Positions 1 to 11,230 of a stretch of DNA of 64,000 bases are shown piece by piece; the first letter of the stretch is position 1, and every line of letters begins with the position of its first letter. The notes under the pieces are model-generated. The model was not told the DNA's origin. It did not search any database and worked only from the letters and a program-made list of their open reading frames with translations. The stretch comes from Micropterus salmoides (Eukaryota; Chordata; Actinopteri; Centrarchiformes; Centrarchidae), in contig NW_024041150.1 of assembly GCF_014851395.1 (NCBI RefSeq), forward strand, positions 30,196,305-30,260,304. Direction: 5' to 3'. A program made the position numbers and the translations under genes.

Positions 1-310
1 TCTTATATTCTGAGTTGTCACCTGGATTCTGTGTTTCCCTTTACAGCTATAAATTAAGACATTTCCATCATAAATTGATGCAGAAAATGTCTCCAGAATG
101 CAGGAAAGTAAGTGTTTAATGCACTTTTAAAGTTTTCTGGGGGAGGACACCCAAGCCCCCAACTCATTTCAGTGCTGAATATTTCTTCGAAATAGTGTTA
201 AAATATGTTCTCATCTTGTTCTCCTGAGCCCAGTGCATCCTCGCGTCTCCTGAGTTAATATCTTCACAGCCCTAATCTGAGCGCTCATGTCCCCACCACT
301 TTTACAAACA
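1..310 (+). repeat. Old interspersed repeat, copy 1
   Basis: This stretch aligns by eye with 2765-3010 in the same orientation. Both contain 'gacatttcca', 'atgtctccagaatgca' (or 'atgtcaccagaatgca'), 'aagtgtttaatgc' and 'tgtccccaccact' in the same order. A shorter relative lies on the opposite strand at about 45474-45545. It is an old dispersed repeat of unknown class, with no coding potential seen. Confidence 0.6.
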
Positions 311-475
311 AAGTGACGCCCTTGCCAGCTTTAAAAAATAGGCTTTACCACAGTAAACCATGTATATGTTTTGCTCCTGTTGTTGGCATGAACAGTGCAA
401 GAACACTTCTTTCCCGCTGCAGTTGGCCTCCTCAACAAAGCCAGGTCCCCCACTGTCACTGACTCTCATGCCCCT

Positions 476-478
<3 letters not shown>

Positions 479-520
<42 letters not shown>
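479..520. repeat. (AC)n microsatellite
   Basis: Uninterrupted dinucleotide run of about 21 AC units. An open frame read through it on the minus strand gives alternating V and C and is an artefact. Confidence 0.98.
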
Positions 521-522
<2 letters not shown>

Positions 523-579
523 GACCCCACACCTTAGAACAATGCTCCACTTTGAACAGTGTCCATTGCACTAATTCTT

Positions 580-798
580 TTATGGTTACTGTGAGTTTTT
601 TCACATTGCTTGTTAATATCTTGTATATTTTTGGCATTCTTTTTTTCCATTAGTATTATTGTATTATTTTGTATACTTGTTCATTTTTGATCTCTTTACT
701 TATAGGCCTATTTATATTATGTTCTGTAAAGCAGATACCAAGGCAAATTACTCCTATGTGAAAATGTACTTGGTAATAAACCTCATTCTGATTCTGAT
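580..798 (+). mobile_element. 3' tail of a 5'-truncated fish LINE
   Basis: The segment ends with 'gtacttggtaataaacctc' followed by the short repeat 'attctgattctgat'. This is the usual 3' end of teleost L2/Rex-type non-LTR elements, with a polyadenylation-like AATAAA just before a short tandem tail. No reverse transcriptase remains, so the copy is strongly 5'-truncated. Confidence 0.55.
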
Positions 799-2385
799 AG
801 CTACAAGCAGATATGGGAAAAGTGGCTACACCAAAAAAGTAAATCACAGAACTTTAGCAAAGAGATAGGTACTAATTCTTTCAGCGGGCATATTCGCATC
901 AGTTATTTTCTGCTGGCGTATTATGACACACTTTGAATTGCGATGACCTTACTGAGGGTTGGAGAGGGTTTCAACACTTTACCAAATATGGCCAGCGCGG
1001 GGCGTGGGATCCACTCAGCTGTATGAGGTATGGGTCGATGGGTGGATGAGAGAAGGGGATGCGCCGCTAAGGAGGCTCCGCGAGGTAGGAACTTAAAGCT
1101 TATAGCAAAAACATGAAAGACAACTCCCACACTAGAAATCGGTAAGATCATTCTTCAGTCTTGTTTTTTTTTTTCGCAGAGAGTTTATGCAGAAGTCTGG
1201 AGAGCGTTTATTCTGGTCTATTTTTGGACAAGCGAGAAGAGCTCATTATGGCACAGCCCTCTGGGCGCGGTATCACCTCTATTTGGTACGGGAAAAAATC
1301 TATATCACTCACTTTATGCGCCAGTTGTAATGTGTAGGCTATAGGCTATTTTACAGAGTAGGCTATACTATGTACTTAAATTAAACTATCTCCTCTGGTT
1401 CCATTATAACGCTGATGTGTCTGCTTGCAGCCTCGACTCTCTTAAAACCAGGAAATAACGGAATGTATGAAAAGGTGTAGTTAGTTTTAAGAAGCTTTCT
1501 GTGTTCATACGCTCCCATTTCACGCCAGTGTAAATGATCAACATTTAAGGTATGGGCTAGGCCTACACAGTGATATAGGCCTAAGCTACAGTAGCACTAT
1601 GTGTTTGTTTTGACCTATATGCAGTAGGCCTATGCATAGCATAAAACCAAAAAATCAAACCAGGCTGGTTTCCTGTCAGCAGGAACAGCACAAGGTCACG
1701 TACACCACACAACCACATCTTTCTCAGTATGCTTCAACAGGTTTTTTTAATCTTTTTTTATCTAAACAGTTTCTCTTACCATGTCAAACTGGGAGACCAG
1801 CAGCAGACCTATGTTTAAACTCATAATATTTCACTAGAAAAGATGATTGATTCTAGCTGATGTTAAAGAGGGAGGTTTTTTTGTATTATCAGCCGAAGAG
1901 CTGCATTTCTAGCTCCAGGCTTGATTCACATTATGTCTGACAAAGTGATTAAGTGCTCATTTGGTTGCTGGTGTGGGTTCCTGCGGACATGCCGTTAGCG
2001 CTCCAGAGCTGCTTCCTGTGTATTACTCTCATTACACAAAACAGGAAGTAGACTCTATGGCATCATCGGCTAAAAGACAAATGCGATTAGCCATTTTCAA
2101 GGTTTGCATTGGCAGAATGAGGCAGCATTCTTTTCTCCATGGCAGATGCACCAACCGCTCTGTCTGTAGAGCAGAGGTTATGGTCTCAGCATCTGCATCT
2201 ACAGCAGATACCTCATCATCTGTTTGTCAAATGCCAGTACTGCAATTTAAAATTTGGCAAGGGCGCATTGCCTCACTTCATTGTATTCCATGAGTGAGAG
2301 AAATCCACCTCTCTTTCAAAATAAAGCTCATTTAACCTGTGGCAATGGAAGGAGGTTTTAGGTGGAAGTTTCCCTTATGTCACTT
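799..2385. other. Non-coding stretch, nothing recognised
   Basis: No open frame here looks like a protein family and no clear repeat boundaries are visible. A T-run lies at about 1166-1175. The short open frames at 921-1151 and 1961-2293 have no recognisable domain or supporting splice context. Confidence 0.5.
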
Positions 2386-2499
2386 TATCTCATGAATTAT
2401 CTGTGAATCTGGCTTTCAAACGGCATGTGAAGGAAATGGCACAGAAACTACTCTTACATAAGCATAAAGCACGCTTTGGTCTTGAGGACAGGATCGCAC

Positions 2500-3010
2500 A
2501 GTTAACTATGAGCTCATAGGTGTTATTTACACTGGGGACGCTGACACGTCCCCACCACATTTTGAAATGGCTGATTTTGACCCCGTGACTTTTTGAAAGC
2601 ATTTGTTAAAATGCTTTGAGAAAAGTTTATTTGCACAATAAAAAAACATGCAAAGCAATTTCAATATAGAAGAAACAAATGTGCATTGCCCCAAAAAGGT
2701 AACAGGCTGATGATTATTGCATTCTATTTATTTGTCACCTGCCAGTTGATTTTATTTGTTTCACTTTTTATAAATGAAGACATTTCCACCCTAAAGTGAA
2801 GCAGAAGATGTCACCAGAATGCAAGAAATTAAGTGTTTAATGCTCTGAATCTTCTGGGGAGAACCCATCATATCATATTTCTTCAAAATAGTGTTAAAGA
2901 TCTCCTCATCTTGTTTTTGAGCATCGTCTGGTCTCGTGACAGAAGTGTATCATCAGGCCCTGAATTTGGGCCCTTATGTCCCCACCACTTTTTAACACAA
3001 AGTGACTGTG
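2500..3010 (+). repeat. Old interspersed repeat, copy 2
   Basis: The part from 2765 to 3010 is the diverged direct copy of 1-310. The part from about 2500 to 2620 ('ccaccacattttgaaatgg', 'gcatttgttaaaatgcttt') has a rearranged relative around 45600-45740. Together these suggest a single old repeat family of unknown class. Confidence 0.5.
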
Positions 3011-3339
3011 GCTTTGGAGATCCTTTATTCTCATGCCGATCGCTCTATTTTAGGATGCAGTTTGTTATTGTTCTTTGTATTTTATTACAGCAGATAAATA
3101 TACTAATTGTGTAGTACAAGAAAAATAACAGCCTTCTCCTCATTATCAATACAAAGAGCCTCACAAAGGTTTCCTGAAAAAGCTGCCTCAGGATATAAGT
3201 TTTCAAATTTAAAACCACTGCTGCTCACCAAACCAGATCTCCGGCCTGTTTAACTCTTGGTACCCTGCGAGTGAATACTGAACTTGGGAAGACTGGCTTA
3301 TAAATGGAGTGGATTACAGAGGATTTCAAAACTCCAATG

Positions 3340-3740
3340 TCTCATGCAAATGGTGGATTATGAACTTTAACTTTGAATCTCATTAATGCCGTCTGTGATT
3401 GTCTCTGGTGCTGTATGTTGTCTTGTTATTTCTGGCCATGCTGAGATCTTAAACTCAATAACATTACCTGATTAAATAAAGGTAAAAATAGGCAGGTCTG
3501 AATGGTCTAGGGGTGTCAAATACAGATTGTACAGCAAATATAGCAACAAATGGGATATATACTGTAAATTAAATTGACTTGGCTTGAACTAAAAACCGTC
3601 ACATATTGGACACTAGAGGGCACGAATATCCAACTGTTACGTCCAACCCCTTCAAGCTGAAGACGGAAAACTCCCACTTCCTGTAAACCTTCCTGGCACA
3701 GGTCACAGCTTGAACAAGTTCCTCAGTCATACTTCGGTCT
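3340..3740 (+). repeat. Segmental-duplication unit downstream of MYADM/GIMAP, copy 1
   Basis: Shared landmarks are 'gtctgtgattgtctctg', 'gccatg.tgagatcttaa', 'aaattgacttg.cttgaact', 'cac.agagggc' and a final 'aactcc.acttcctgtaaac'. The same ordered landmarks occur at 15660-16030, 17340-17710 and, inverted, 48130-48500. This is non-coding flank that travelled with the duplicated MYADM/GIMAP blocks. Confidence 0.75.
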
Positions 3741-4089
3741 TTACGCAACTGTGGTTTGAGCCTGAACATGTCAGCCAGGGATGAAAAACTCATTAATAAT
3801 CAAATTAGCAGCTCTTATGTTGCCGTTTCTCACTATTTGACATTAGCTTTGGTTGTCATTTACCCAAGACATGAAACAAGACTGGACACTGGACAACTTC
3901 TTTATTATGGGCTGTTCAGGCTTAAATGATGCATCATTAATTTAGGGCTACAACATTTGTAAGAAAGCAGAATATGTTTAAATCTCTACTTAAGAAATGA
4001 AGCATCATAGGATGCTTTATTCCACTGATCTACTGCACAGTACTGCCTGCCTTGCATCTCTATTCTACATATTTCTATATGTAGTACAG

Positions 4090-4159
4090 GTATGTTCCTG
4101 TTTTATCTTTTCACCAAATTTAAATTTATTCAGATTTCTCTCTTGTTGTTTTTCTGCAG
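4090..4159 (+). other. Possible 5' UTR intron of the MYADM-like gene
   Basis: A donor-like ACAG|GTATGT at 4089/4090 is followed 70 bp later by a pyrimidine-rich acceptor TTTTTCTGCAG ending at 4159, before the leader of the 4296 reading frame. The acceptor is convincing; the donor and the shortness of the intron are inferred. Confidence 0.4.
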
Positions 4160-4295
4160 AATATGTGAGAAACGTCCACAGAGTGTGTGACAAGCAGCCC
4201 ACTTGAGATCTCCGTTCAGTATTAAAGACTCATCTTAACCCTCGCTGGACGACAGAAGCCACTTCAATCTCCTGACTGATTGCGATTTTCCCATC

Positions 4296-5144
4296 ATGCC
4301 ACTGATCGTATTGTCCACCCCCCGGCTGCTATGGGTGCGTTTAGCTGCCCTGGTGTTCACCTGCGTGGCGTTCAGTGTCGCAGCACACGGAGCCTGGGTG
4401 CACAACGTAAGCATGGGTGACTGGTGCATCTTCTGCTGGGCGTTCAGCTTCACCTGCACCCTGCTGGTCCTGCTGGTGGAGCAGTTCGGCCTTCAGGCCC
4501 GAGCCCCGGTTTCCTGGTCCAATTTCCCCATCACTATCGCCTGCTACGCCACCTTCCTCTGCCTCTCTGCCTCTGTCATCTTCCCAGTTTTTTTCATTAA
4601 AAACCAGAGGCTTAATGACGAGGTTCGTGGATATCGCATCACTTCCACCGTCTTCTCCTGCCTTGCAACGGTAGCCTACATGGGGGAGGTGAGCCTGTCT
4701 AAAGCGAGACCAGGAGAGGTGGCAGGTTACATGGCTACTGCTCCAGGCCTGTTGAAGGTGAGCCAGACCTTTGTGGCCTGTGTTATTTTCATCCTGGTCA
4801 GCGAACCCGTGTCATACAACCATCACGCAGCACTCAAGTGGTGCATGGCCGTCTACTGCATCTGCTTCATCGTCTCCATGGCTGTGGTGGTGATGTGTGT
4901 GGGCGAGTGCACCGGCCTTCTCCCCATTTCCTTCCCCAAATTCCTGTCAATTTACGGGATCCTGGCAGTTATCATGTACTTGAGTGCAACCATCATCTGG
5001 CCCGTGTTCCAGTTTGAGAAACAGTACCGGTATGGAGGCCAAGATTCAAAACTGATCACTGTCTCGGTGCTTACTGCGCTCAACTTCCTGCTTTACCTCG
5101 CTGACCTGGCCTACTCTGCCAGACTAGTGTTTGTCACTGCCTGA
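4296..5144 (+). CDS. myadm: MYADM-like double-MARVEL membrane protein
   Basis: This is an uninterrupted 282-residue frame in one exon, from the first in-frame ATG. It has eight hydrophobic segments at roughly residues 8-32, 41-63, 76-99, 111-130, 151-172, 180-205, 213-235 and 252-275. They form two four-helix MARVEL domains, the arrangement of myeloid-associated differentiation marker proteins. Recognisable stretches include VSWSNFPIT, SVIFPVFFI, YCICFIVSMAVVV and ATIIWPVFQFE, plus paired YMGEVSL and YLADLAYSARL loops. MYADM proteins sit in ordered plasma-membrane domains and are linked to Rac1 positioning and myeloid differentiation; the function here is by family only. Single-exon coding is typical. 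Broken 3' copies of this gene recur through the window. A plausible AATAAA lies at 5708-5713. The exact paralog (myadm or myadm-like) cannot be settled. Confidence 0.92.
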   Translation: MPLIVLSTPRLLWVRLAALVFTCVAFSVAAHGAWVHNVSMGDWCIFCWAFSFTCTLLVLLVEQFGLQARAPVSWSNFPITIACYATFLCLSASVIFPVFFIKNQRLNDEVRGYRITSTVFSCLATVAYMGEVSLSKARPGEVAGYMATAPGLLKVSQTFVACVIFILVSEPVSYNHHAALKWCMAVYCICFIVSMAVVVMCVGECTGLLPISFPKFLSIYGILAVIMYLSATIIWPVFQFEKQYRYGGQDSKLITVSVLTALNFLLYLADLAYSARLVFVTA

Positions 5145-5394
5145 GAAGAAGAGATGAAGAAGGGAGACCCATTGAGTGATGGAGAACAGAAATAAATTGT
5201 ATAAGAGCTTGAGTGGCTTTGCAGAAAATTCTAGCTAATGTCGAACTTACTCTTCCTTTTTGGTGTCTAATTGTAAAATGCTGCAGTGAGATGTCATGTT
5301 AAAACAAGGAAAGTACATGTTTATATATTCCCAGATATCTGCAGTGACAGTATTTAACCTCTAATGTGATTAAACCTGTGCTAAATATGCAACA

Positions 5395-5530
5395 CAAGTT
5401 TAATGTGAACGATCTAAAGGTGGAATTTCACATGATGGCGTGACAAAAGCTTGTAATGTTGTTATAATCCAATGAAGTCAACACACTGGAGCTCAGGTGA
5501 ACAACAGAAGAAATGGGAAGAAATGTATTT
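5395..5530 (+). repeat. MYADM 3' flank unit, source copy
   Basis: The run 'gtgaacgatctaaaggtgg' through 'tccaatgaagtcaacacac' to 'agacatgcag' recurs in diverged form at 15310-15490 and 16110-16240. It marks the 3' flank that was duplicated with MYADM. Confidence 0.7.
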
Positions 5531-5707
5531 ACTATATCTGAGACATGCAGAGGAACTTGTATAATAACCCCACACTCTCATCACAACCTGACAAAGGTTT
5601 GTTTAAAATCTACTTTTGTTAATAAGCTTTTGGAGGAAAATAATTTAGCTGTCCTTTTGTGCTGATATCATATTATCTGAAACATTTTAAAAGAAAGAAT
5701 TTGACCA

Positions 5708-5713
5708 AATAAA
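5708..5713 (+). promoter_or_regulatory. Probable poly(A) signal of the MYADM-like gene
   Basis: Canonical AATAAA about 565 bp after the stop codon. Another AATAAA at about 5190 lies closer and could serve as an early site. Confidence 0.45.
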
Positions 5714-5989
5714 GCTTTTAGTTAAACCAATAAATATTTTATTTTTTAAGCACACAAGATGGCCTGCGGTATGTGCTGTGATTGTGGTTACACCATGTGT
5801 TGTGGCTTTCATAATTCACTGCATAAAATTTGGAGCTTTGCTTCTGTGGAAGATTCTAGGTAGTCAAGATACATAAACACAACTAATCAAGCAAAACACC
5901 AGGATGATATATAGACAGGATCTTCAGGACACTTGGATAACTTCATTGCAATATTACAGATCACAACAAAGTATGGAAGGAAGTTTGTT

Positions 5990-6430
5990 GTCATTATAAT
6001 CACTGTCACAAAATTCTGTTTGGTATCTCAGAAGCAGCAGCAAGGCATAAGATTAAAAATACACGTCAGACAAACTAGACAACACAGTACATAAACAATA
6101 AATAATAAAAGGAGTCAGTAATAAATAAATAAATAAATAAAGGCAACAACAGCATACAGTGCTTTAAGAGTTCATTGTATATTGTACCACACACTGTATC
6201 ACAATAGTATGGGTCTGTATTGCATGTTTATAGTCCTCATTTATGGTTGTCGAGTTTGTGTGTGGGTGGTGGAGGGGCCGATGGAGGCTATAGCTCTAGG
6301 CTAGGCTAAAGCTGTTCCTCAGCCTGTTTGTTCGGGTTTTCAAGATGTGGTGCCTCTTCCCTTCTCTTCCCATCTCAAGGAAAACAATAAAAAAAAACAT
6401 TCACATACACTCCGGTAGTCTTTTCACTCT
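5990..6430 (-). repeat. Decayed LINE-like repeat with AAAT-rich patch
   Basis: The minus strand reads like the untranslated tail of a fish LINE family, including a (TTTA)n patch at 6121-6141 and the segment 'cctcagcctgtttgttcgg'. No open frame survives. The class assignment is tentative. Confidence 0.35.
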
Positions 6431-6562
6431 TATTGTCTCAATTACTTCAGTTTTGAACATGGACGTAAAGTTAATTTCTTTCAGTTATTTCTGTCAAGAC
6501 TGAACATTGTAGTGATACATTTGAAAACACTATAACTGGAGAGAGTGTTTGAGATAAATCAT

Positions 6563-7210
6563 TCACCAGAATCTAGAACAAGCAAAATGTAAATCCAAAA
6601 CTAAATCTTTCAATGGAAGAGAAATCACTTTGATCATGGTTTCTTTGACGAAGGGAAAGCTAAGGAGGACATGAAGCCGGAGATAGGGAGATGTTTTGCA
6701 GAGTGTGCTCCTGGGCCTCATGCATTTCTCATCGTGCTTAAAGTGGAGAAATTCTCGGAGCAGGAGAAGTACGTCATCAAACTTCTGCACAAGTATTTAT
6801 CTGAAGAAGCTTTAAAATATGTCACAATTGTCTTCACTCACGGTGACCAACTGCCTGAGGGAGAGACAATCAGGAAGTTTGTCTATCAAAGTGAAGGTCT
6901 GAGTGATCTGCTGGAAAAGTGTGGAGGTCGGTGCCACGTCGTTGATAATAGATACTAAAACGAAAACCCAAAGGACGAATAAAGGAGACACTGGTTCCAG
7001 GTGAAGGAGCTACTGCACAATGGACAAGATGGTGACTGAAAACAGCAGAAGCTGCTACACCAATGAGATGCTACAAGATGTGGAGGAAGAAATACAACAA
7101 GAGGAGGAGGAGATTGTCGTCAGGGATGTCAGAGAAAGAGATCAGAAAGCTGGCAGAGGGCAGAGCATACACAAAGCTTTCGGTCAGATTAGCAAGTATT
7201 GGAGTGTTGT
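6563..7210 (+). pseudogene. GIMAP pseudogene lacking the P-loop
   Basis: This matches the large exon of the other GIMAP genes but starts inside it, after the P-loop, near the ..ATCTAGAACAAGCAAAATG.. part. A deletion has removed the G3 motif: 'atcactttgatcatggtttctttgacg' lacks the IDTPG codons. An open piece (6671-6958) keeps the GPHAFLIVLKVEK box, the THGDQL G4 motif and GGRCHVVDN (G5). It ends in TAA where the others encode YWNE. A later piece (about 7020-7150) still shows SCYTNEMLQ followed by the Glu-rich helix in another frame. Without G1 and G3 and with several frame breaks it cannot make a working GTPase. Confidence 0.88.
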
Positions 7211-7225
7211 GAATTATTTTGGAGC

Positions 7226-7660
7226 ATTATAGCTTAAATTGTTATAATTAATTACTGGAGCAATGGTGGTCTACATTTTCATCATTTAAAGTGTTATTTT
7301 GTAGTGTAAAGTTAGGATCACAGTGTTAAAACTCTACAGCTCTGAGTGTGTGTGCTCCTTTCTGTATCTAACTGCCCAGGCACGTGTGTGTGTGAGCAAG
7401 TTCGTGCGCTTTGGGAGAAAAGGGAGGGAGCACAGTGAGGCAGCATTAAAAACACCTGCAAAGGAAAATATAGAAGCAGATTTTGTGCAAATTGTATTAC
7501 AAAACATACAGTCCATCACAGTAAGAATGTCCTGTTTCTAGCACAGAGCACAAACAACACCAGTTTATTCCACAAAAGTCAGGTTATGGAAGAAATGGCA
7601 TGATCAAACAGAGTGCATGCAAAAGACACAGAGAGGAGGAGCAGGCAGTTAGGGACTTTC
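7226..7660. repeat. Dispersed inverted repeat, arm 1 (pairs with 21985-22440)
   Basis: The reverse complement of 21985-22440 follows this segment in order. Landmarks are 'cagtgttaaaactctacagctctgag', 'tttgggag', 'agcagattttgtg', 'catcacagtaagaatg', 'tctagcaca' and 'gtcaggttatgg'. The (CA)n tract at 22238 corresponds here only to a short GTGTGTGTGTG at 7384-7394. Both copies follow a GIMAP sequence, so this is a mobile repeat or a piece of rearranged duplication. Confidence 0.8.
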
Positions 7661-8559
7661 CCACCAAATGCTTAGGCACGTGAAAATCTTGGACTTTCCC
7701 AGACTCAGGTGCAGTAGGAAAGAGAGCCAAGAGATGATGTGAAGCCAAGAAACAGAGCTATAAAAGGAGGTCCAAAAGGAGGTGAAAGTCAGTTGTTAAT
7801 TATTAATTGGATGTAAAGGTCTCTGTGCACCTTGAATGTTTGTACAAAACAATCCACCTGATAGTTGTAAATTTCCTTTTGAGGATTACCAACAGATGTA
7901 GTAACACAGTTAACGAGTAGGCCTAACATATATTTTTCACTTGTTTTTAATAAAATGGCCATCCTTTTAATGAACACCAAGTGCATGGCTGAGGGTTTAA
8001 CTGCATAAACTTGCCAAAGACACATAATGTCACCGTCATCTATGTTTATTGTTTACATTTGATGTTATGCACCACCATGCACCTGAAATGCTTTCAGATT
8101 GGGAGATGGATATTTCAACTTGGAAATTTCCGAGTTCCGACCGGTCTGGAACGGGCCATTAAAGTACTCTTTACTTTATAGTTATTGTGTGTAGTGACAG
8201 CGATGGCAGAAACTTGTTTTTTTCTTTCTCTTATAATCTTTTAGGTAAGTAACAGTACTGTTTTTATTATTATTATGTCTCAATATCTAGTCTGTACACA
8301 TGTGTAGGGTTTATGTCAGAGATGTGAAGTTGTTTCATTGTTTTCCTCATTACCTTTTCCTCCTCGCTTGACCAGTCAAATCTGGGAGAGGATCTTTGTT
8401 TTTTCGTTTATTTACCATTTATAGACATACCAACAAACAGAATTCCTTTCACCATATTGCATGTTGCACAGTCAAAAAACTTTTTGCTCCCATTTCTGGC
8501 TCAGCAACACCTGTGTCCTGTTGCACCTTAATTAAATGAACTCCGGTGCTTTGACAGGG
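7661..8559. other. Non-coding, nothing recognised
   Basis: No credible gene. A TATAAAAGG at 7759-7768 is a textbook TATA box, but no exon can be assigned to it. The segment around 8110-8160 ('ccgagttccgaccggtctgg') looks like an old DNA-repeat fragment. Confidence 0.4.
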
Positions 8560-8830
8560 CCAGTGATGGTAGGTTTACCAAAAACAAATCATAAACAAAT
8601 GTGCTCTGATGGGACGCTTTATTTGAATCCCTCAGTCACTGATGTGCTTCTAGTCAACCAAACTGCCCTTCAGGTCTGAGTAGGTGAAACAGCTGGAATA
8701 AGTTCATCTAGACTTACAGTTGAACTATTTCTTGTTTGACTGAGTGGAATAGTCCATTTCTGTTTACATTTATTGTCTAAATTGACAGTTCCTGCTGTAG
8801 TCAAGTAGCTATTCTATAAGAAAATGTTTG
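8560..8830 (+). repeat. Duplicated flank (pairs with 17700-17905)
   Basis: Shared order of 'agtcaaccaaa.tgcc', 'catc.agacttaca', 'ctatttcttgtttgac', 'gtttatttattgt'-like text and 'cctgtag..agtag' with 17780-17900. The copies are clearly diverged and part of the local duplication pattern. Confidence 0.65.
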
Positions 8831-8915
8831 TGTATTTGAGCAAAGCATTAAGACCCGCCAAGATAAGCCAAGAAAGCTGCATGTCAGCTACCTCATATCA
8901 TTCAAAGAGAGGGAA

Positions 8916-9207
8916 CAACCTGATCTCACAGAAATGAACACGACCCCTTAACCCAGATTCACGTGGTGGTGGCACGTCATGTGTTAAAATTACGTGTCGG
9001 CACCACTAAAACAACACCCATACAAAGTCAATGAGGCTCATTTGTCGTGGTGGACACACGGATTCCCTGGTTCAACAACGTCACACAGTTGGCGGCGGCA
9101 AATGTGGTTTTCTAGTAATTTTAACACATTACCTGCCACCACCACGTAAATCCGGGTTAAGGGGCCGTGTTCATTTCACGTAGCCTATTTCTGTGAGATA
9201 AGGTTTG
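8916..9207. mobile_element. Fold-back (long inverted repeat) MITE-like element
   Basis: The left arm 'aacctgatctcacagaaatg' continuing through 'aacacgaccccttaaccc' to 'cacgtggtggtggca' is repeated inverted on the right ('tgccaccaccacgta' to 'ttctgtgagataaggttt'). The two arms pair over about 60 bases at each end, so the single strand would form a long hairpin. No coding sequence lies inside. This is typical of non-autonomous fold-back elements in fish. No target duplication is evident. Confidence 0.8.
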
Positions 9208-9255
9208 AGGGAACATCACAGTTCGGGGGAGGCTACTGTTTGTGAAGTGATTGAG

Positions 9256-11230
9256 GCAGGCACTTTTCAAAAACAAGTTACAAAGTGCTTTAACAAGTGC
9301 AAAGACAATAATACCCAAGAGACAATAATACAAAAACAATACAAGATAAAAGCATGAAAACATTGAAAAGACTAAAATACACATTTAAGATAAATATAAA
9401 ATTAGTAAAATACAATAAAATAAAAGGGATAAAATAAAGTCAAATAAGATCGGGAAAGGCTCTCCTATAAAAGTATTTTTTAAGAAGGGACTTAAAAGAG
9501 TTCACTGACTCAGCTGACCTGATTTCTCGGGCAGGCTGTTCCAGAGCCTCGGGGCCCTGACAGCAAACGCTCTGTCCCCTTTAGTTTTCAGTCGAGACTC
9601 TGGAACAGATAGCAGACCTCTGCCCGAGGATCTCAAGGTACATGCTGGTGTGTATGGGACTAAAAGTTCAGAAATATAACAAGGCGAGAGGCCATGAAGA
9701 GCTTTAAAAATAATCAATAGAATTTTAAAGTCAATTCTAAAACATACTGGGAGCCAGTGTAATGAAGCTAAAATAGAGTAATGTGGTCATATTTCTTTGT
9801 TCTGGTTAAAAGCCTGGCAGCTGAGTTCTGGACAGTCTGGAGTCGATCAATAGATTTTTGGGTTAAACAGGTGAAAAGGCTGTTGCAATAATCCAGGCGT
9901 GATGAGATGAATGCGTGTAAAATGGTCTCGGTGTCCTTAAAAGTTAACATAGATCAAATTTTTGTTATATTTCTAAGTTGATAAAAACATGATTGAACAA
10001 GCTTTGTGGTGTGCTGCTGGAAATTTAAATTACTATCAAACCAAACACCAAGGTTCTTTGCCACAGGCTTAATGTGATTTACTAGGGAACCAGCAGACGG
10101 CAGTATTTGATTTGCCATCTGCTGGGACCCGATGACCAGGATTTCTGTTTTGTCTGAGTTCAGTTGGAGGAAATTATTTGACATCCATTTTTTAACTTCA
10201 CAAAGGCAGTTGTTAAGTGAACTCAGCATTCCAGGGTCTGTAGATCTGACAGGCAAGTATATTTGTGTGTCATCAGCATAAATATGAAAAGAAATGCCAT
10301 GTTTATGGATGATATGTCCAAGGGGAAGCAGATACAAGGAAAACAAAATGGGTCCTAAGACCGACCCCTGAGGCACACCATATTTAACTGGACAGAACGA
10401 GAGACATAGTTGTTTACAGACACGCAAAACTTCCTATTTGACAGGTAGGATGAAAACCATTCTAGGGCAGTACCAGAGATCCCCACCCAGTGCCTCAGTC
10501 TGTCTAACATGATGTTGATCAATGGTGTCAAAAGCAGCGCTAAGGTCCAGGAGTACCAGGACTGAGCACATGCCTTCATCAGCAGACATTCTCAGTGACT
10601 GGGCAGTCTCAGTGCTGTGGTACTTCCTAAAACCAGACTGAAACTTTTCAAATAATTTGTTATTTTCCAGCACAGTGAGCAGCTGTTTGGACACAATTCT
10701 TTCTAGAATCTTTGCAATAAAAGGCAGTTTTGAAATTGGTCTAAAATTATGTGGGAGGGAGGGATCTAAACCAGGTTTCTTTAAAAGTGGGTTCACGCAA
10801 GCCGTTTTAAAATAATCAGGGACACAACCAGTGGATAGGGAGCTGTTGAAAACAGAGATCAAATGGGGCCCAACAGAATCCATTACTTTCAGTAAAAATT
10901 TTGTAGGTATTACATCAAGTGGGCTGGAGGACACTCTCATTTGTGATACTGTTTTAAAAGCTCAGACAAGTCGATGGGATAAAACTGGTTAAGACTCTCT
11001 TGTTGCTGGTGAGGAACAATAAGATAATAAGATAAAAACAATTCACAGTCATCATTACTTCCAGCTGAGGCACAAGGAGGGGTTGGGTTTACCATAAGGA
11101 TAAATAAGGATTATTATTACCAGCTGATCCACAGTCTTAAACAGAAACCTGGGATTGTGTTTATGTGTAGTAATGAGTTCAGAAAAATAGTGTGGTAGAG
11201 CTACAGCAGAAGCTGTCAAGGTTTAACAGG
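9256..11230 (-). mobile_element. Decayed L2-like LINE with reverse transcriptase remnants
   Basis: Consecutive minus-strand pieces in different frames read in order as a non-LTR reverse transcriptase. They show GFRKYHSTETA and LDLSAAFDTID (10434-10940), then GVPQGSVLGPILF and the catalytic YADDTQIYL with NSDKTEILVIG (9954-10427), then FISSRLDYCNSLF (9768-9950), then a C-terminal piece with LHGLSPCYISELLVPY and DRAFAVRAPRLWNSLPE (9502-9717). Frameshifts separate the pieces, so it is inactive. The 3' end near 9256 ('gcacttttcaaaaacaagtt' on +) is also present at 55525. Motif order and wording fit the L2 clade common in teleosts; the clade call is by recollection of family motifs. Confidence 0.9.

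Noticed and set aside
302..637. 111-residue minus-strand open frame
   Set aside because: It runs through the (AC)n microsatellite (alternating V and C) and has no other support.
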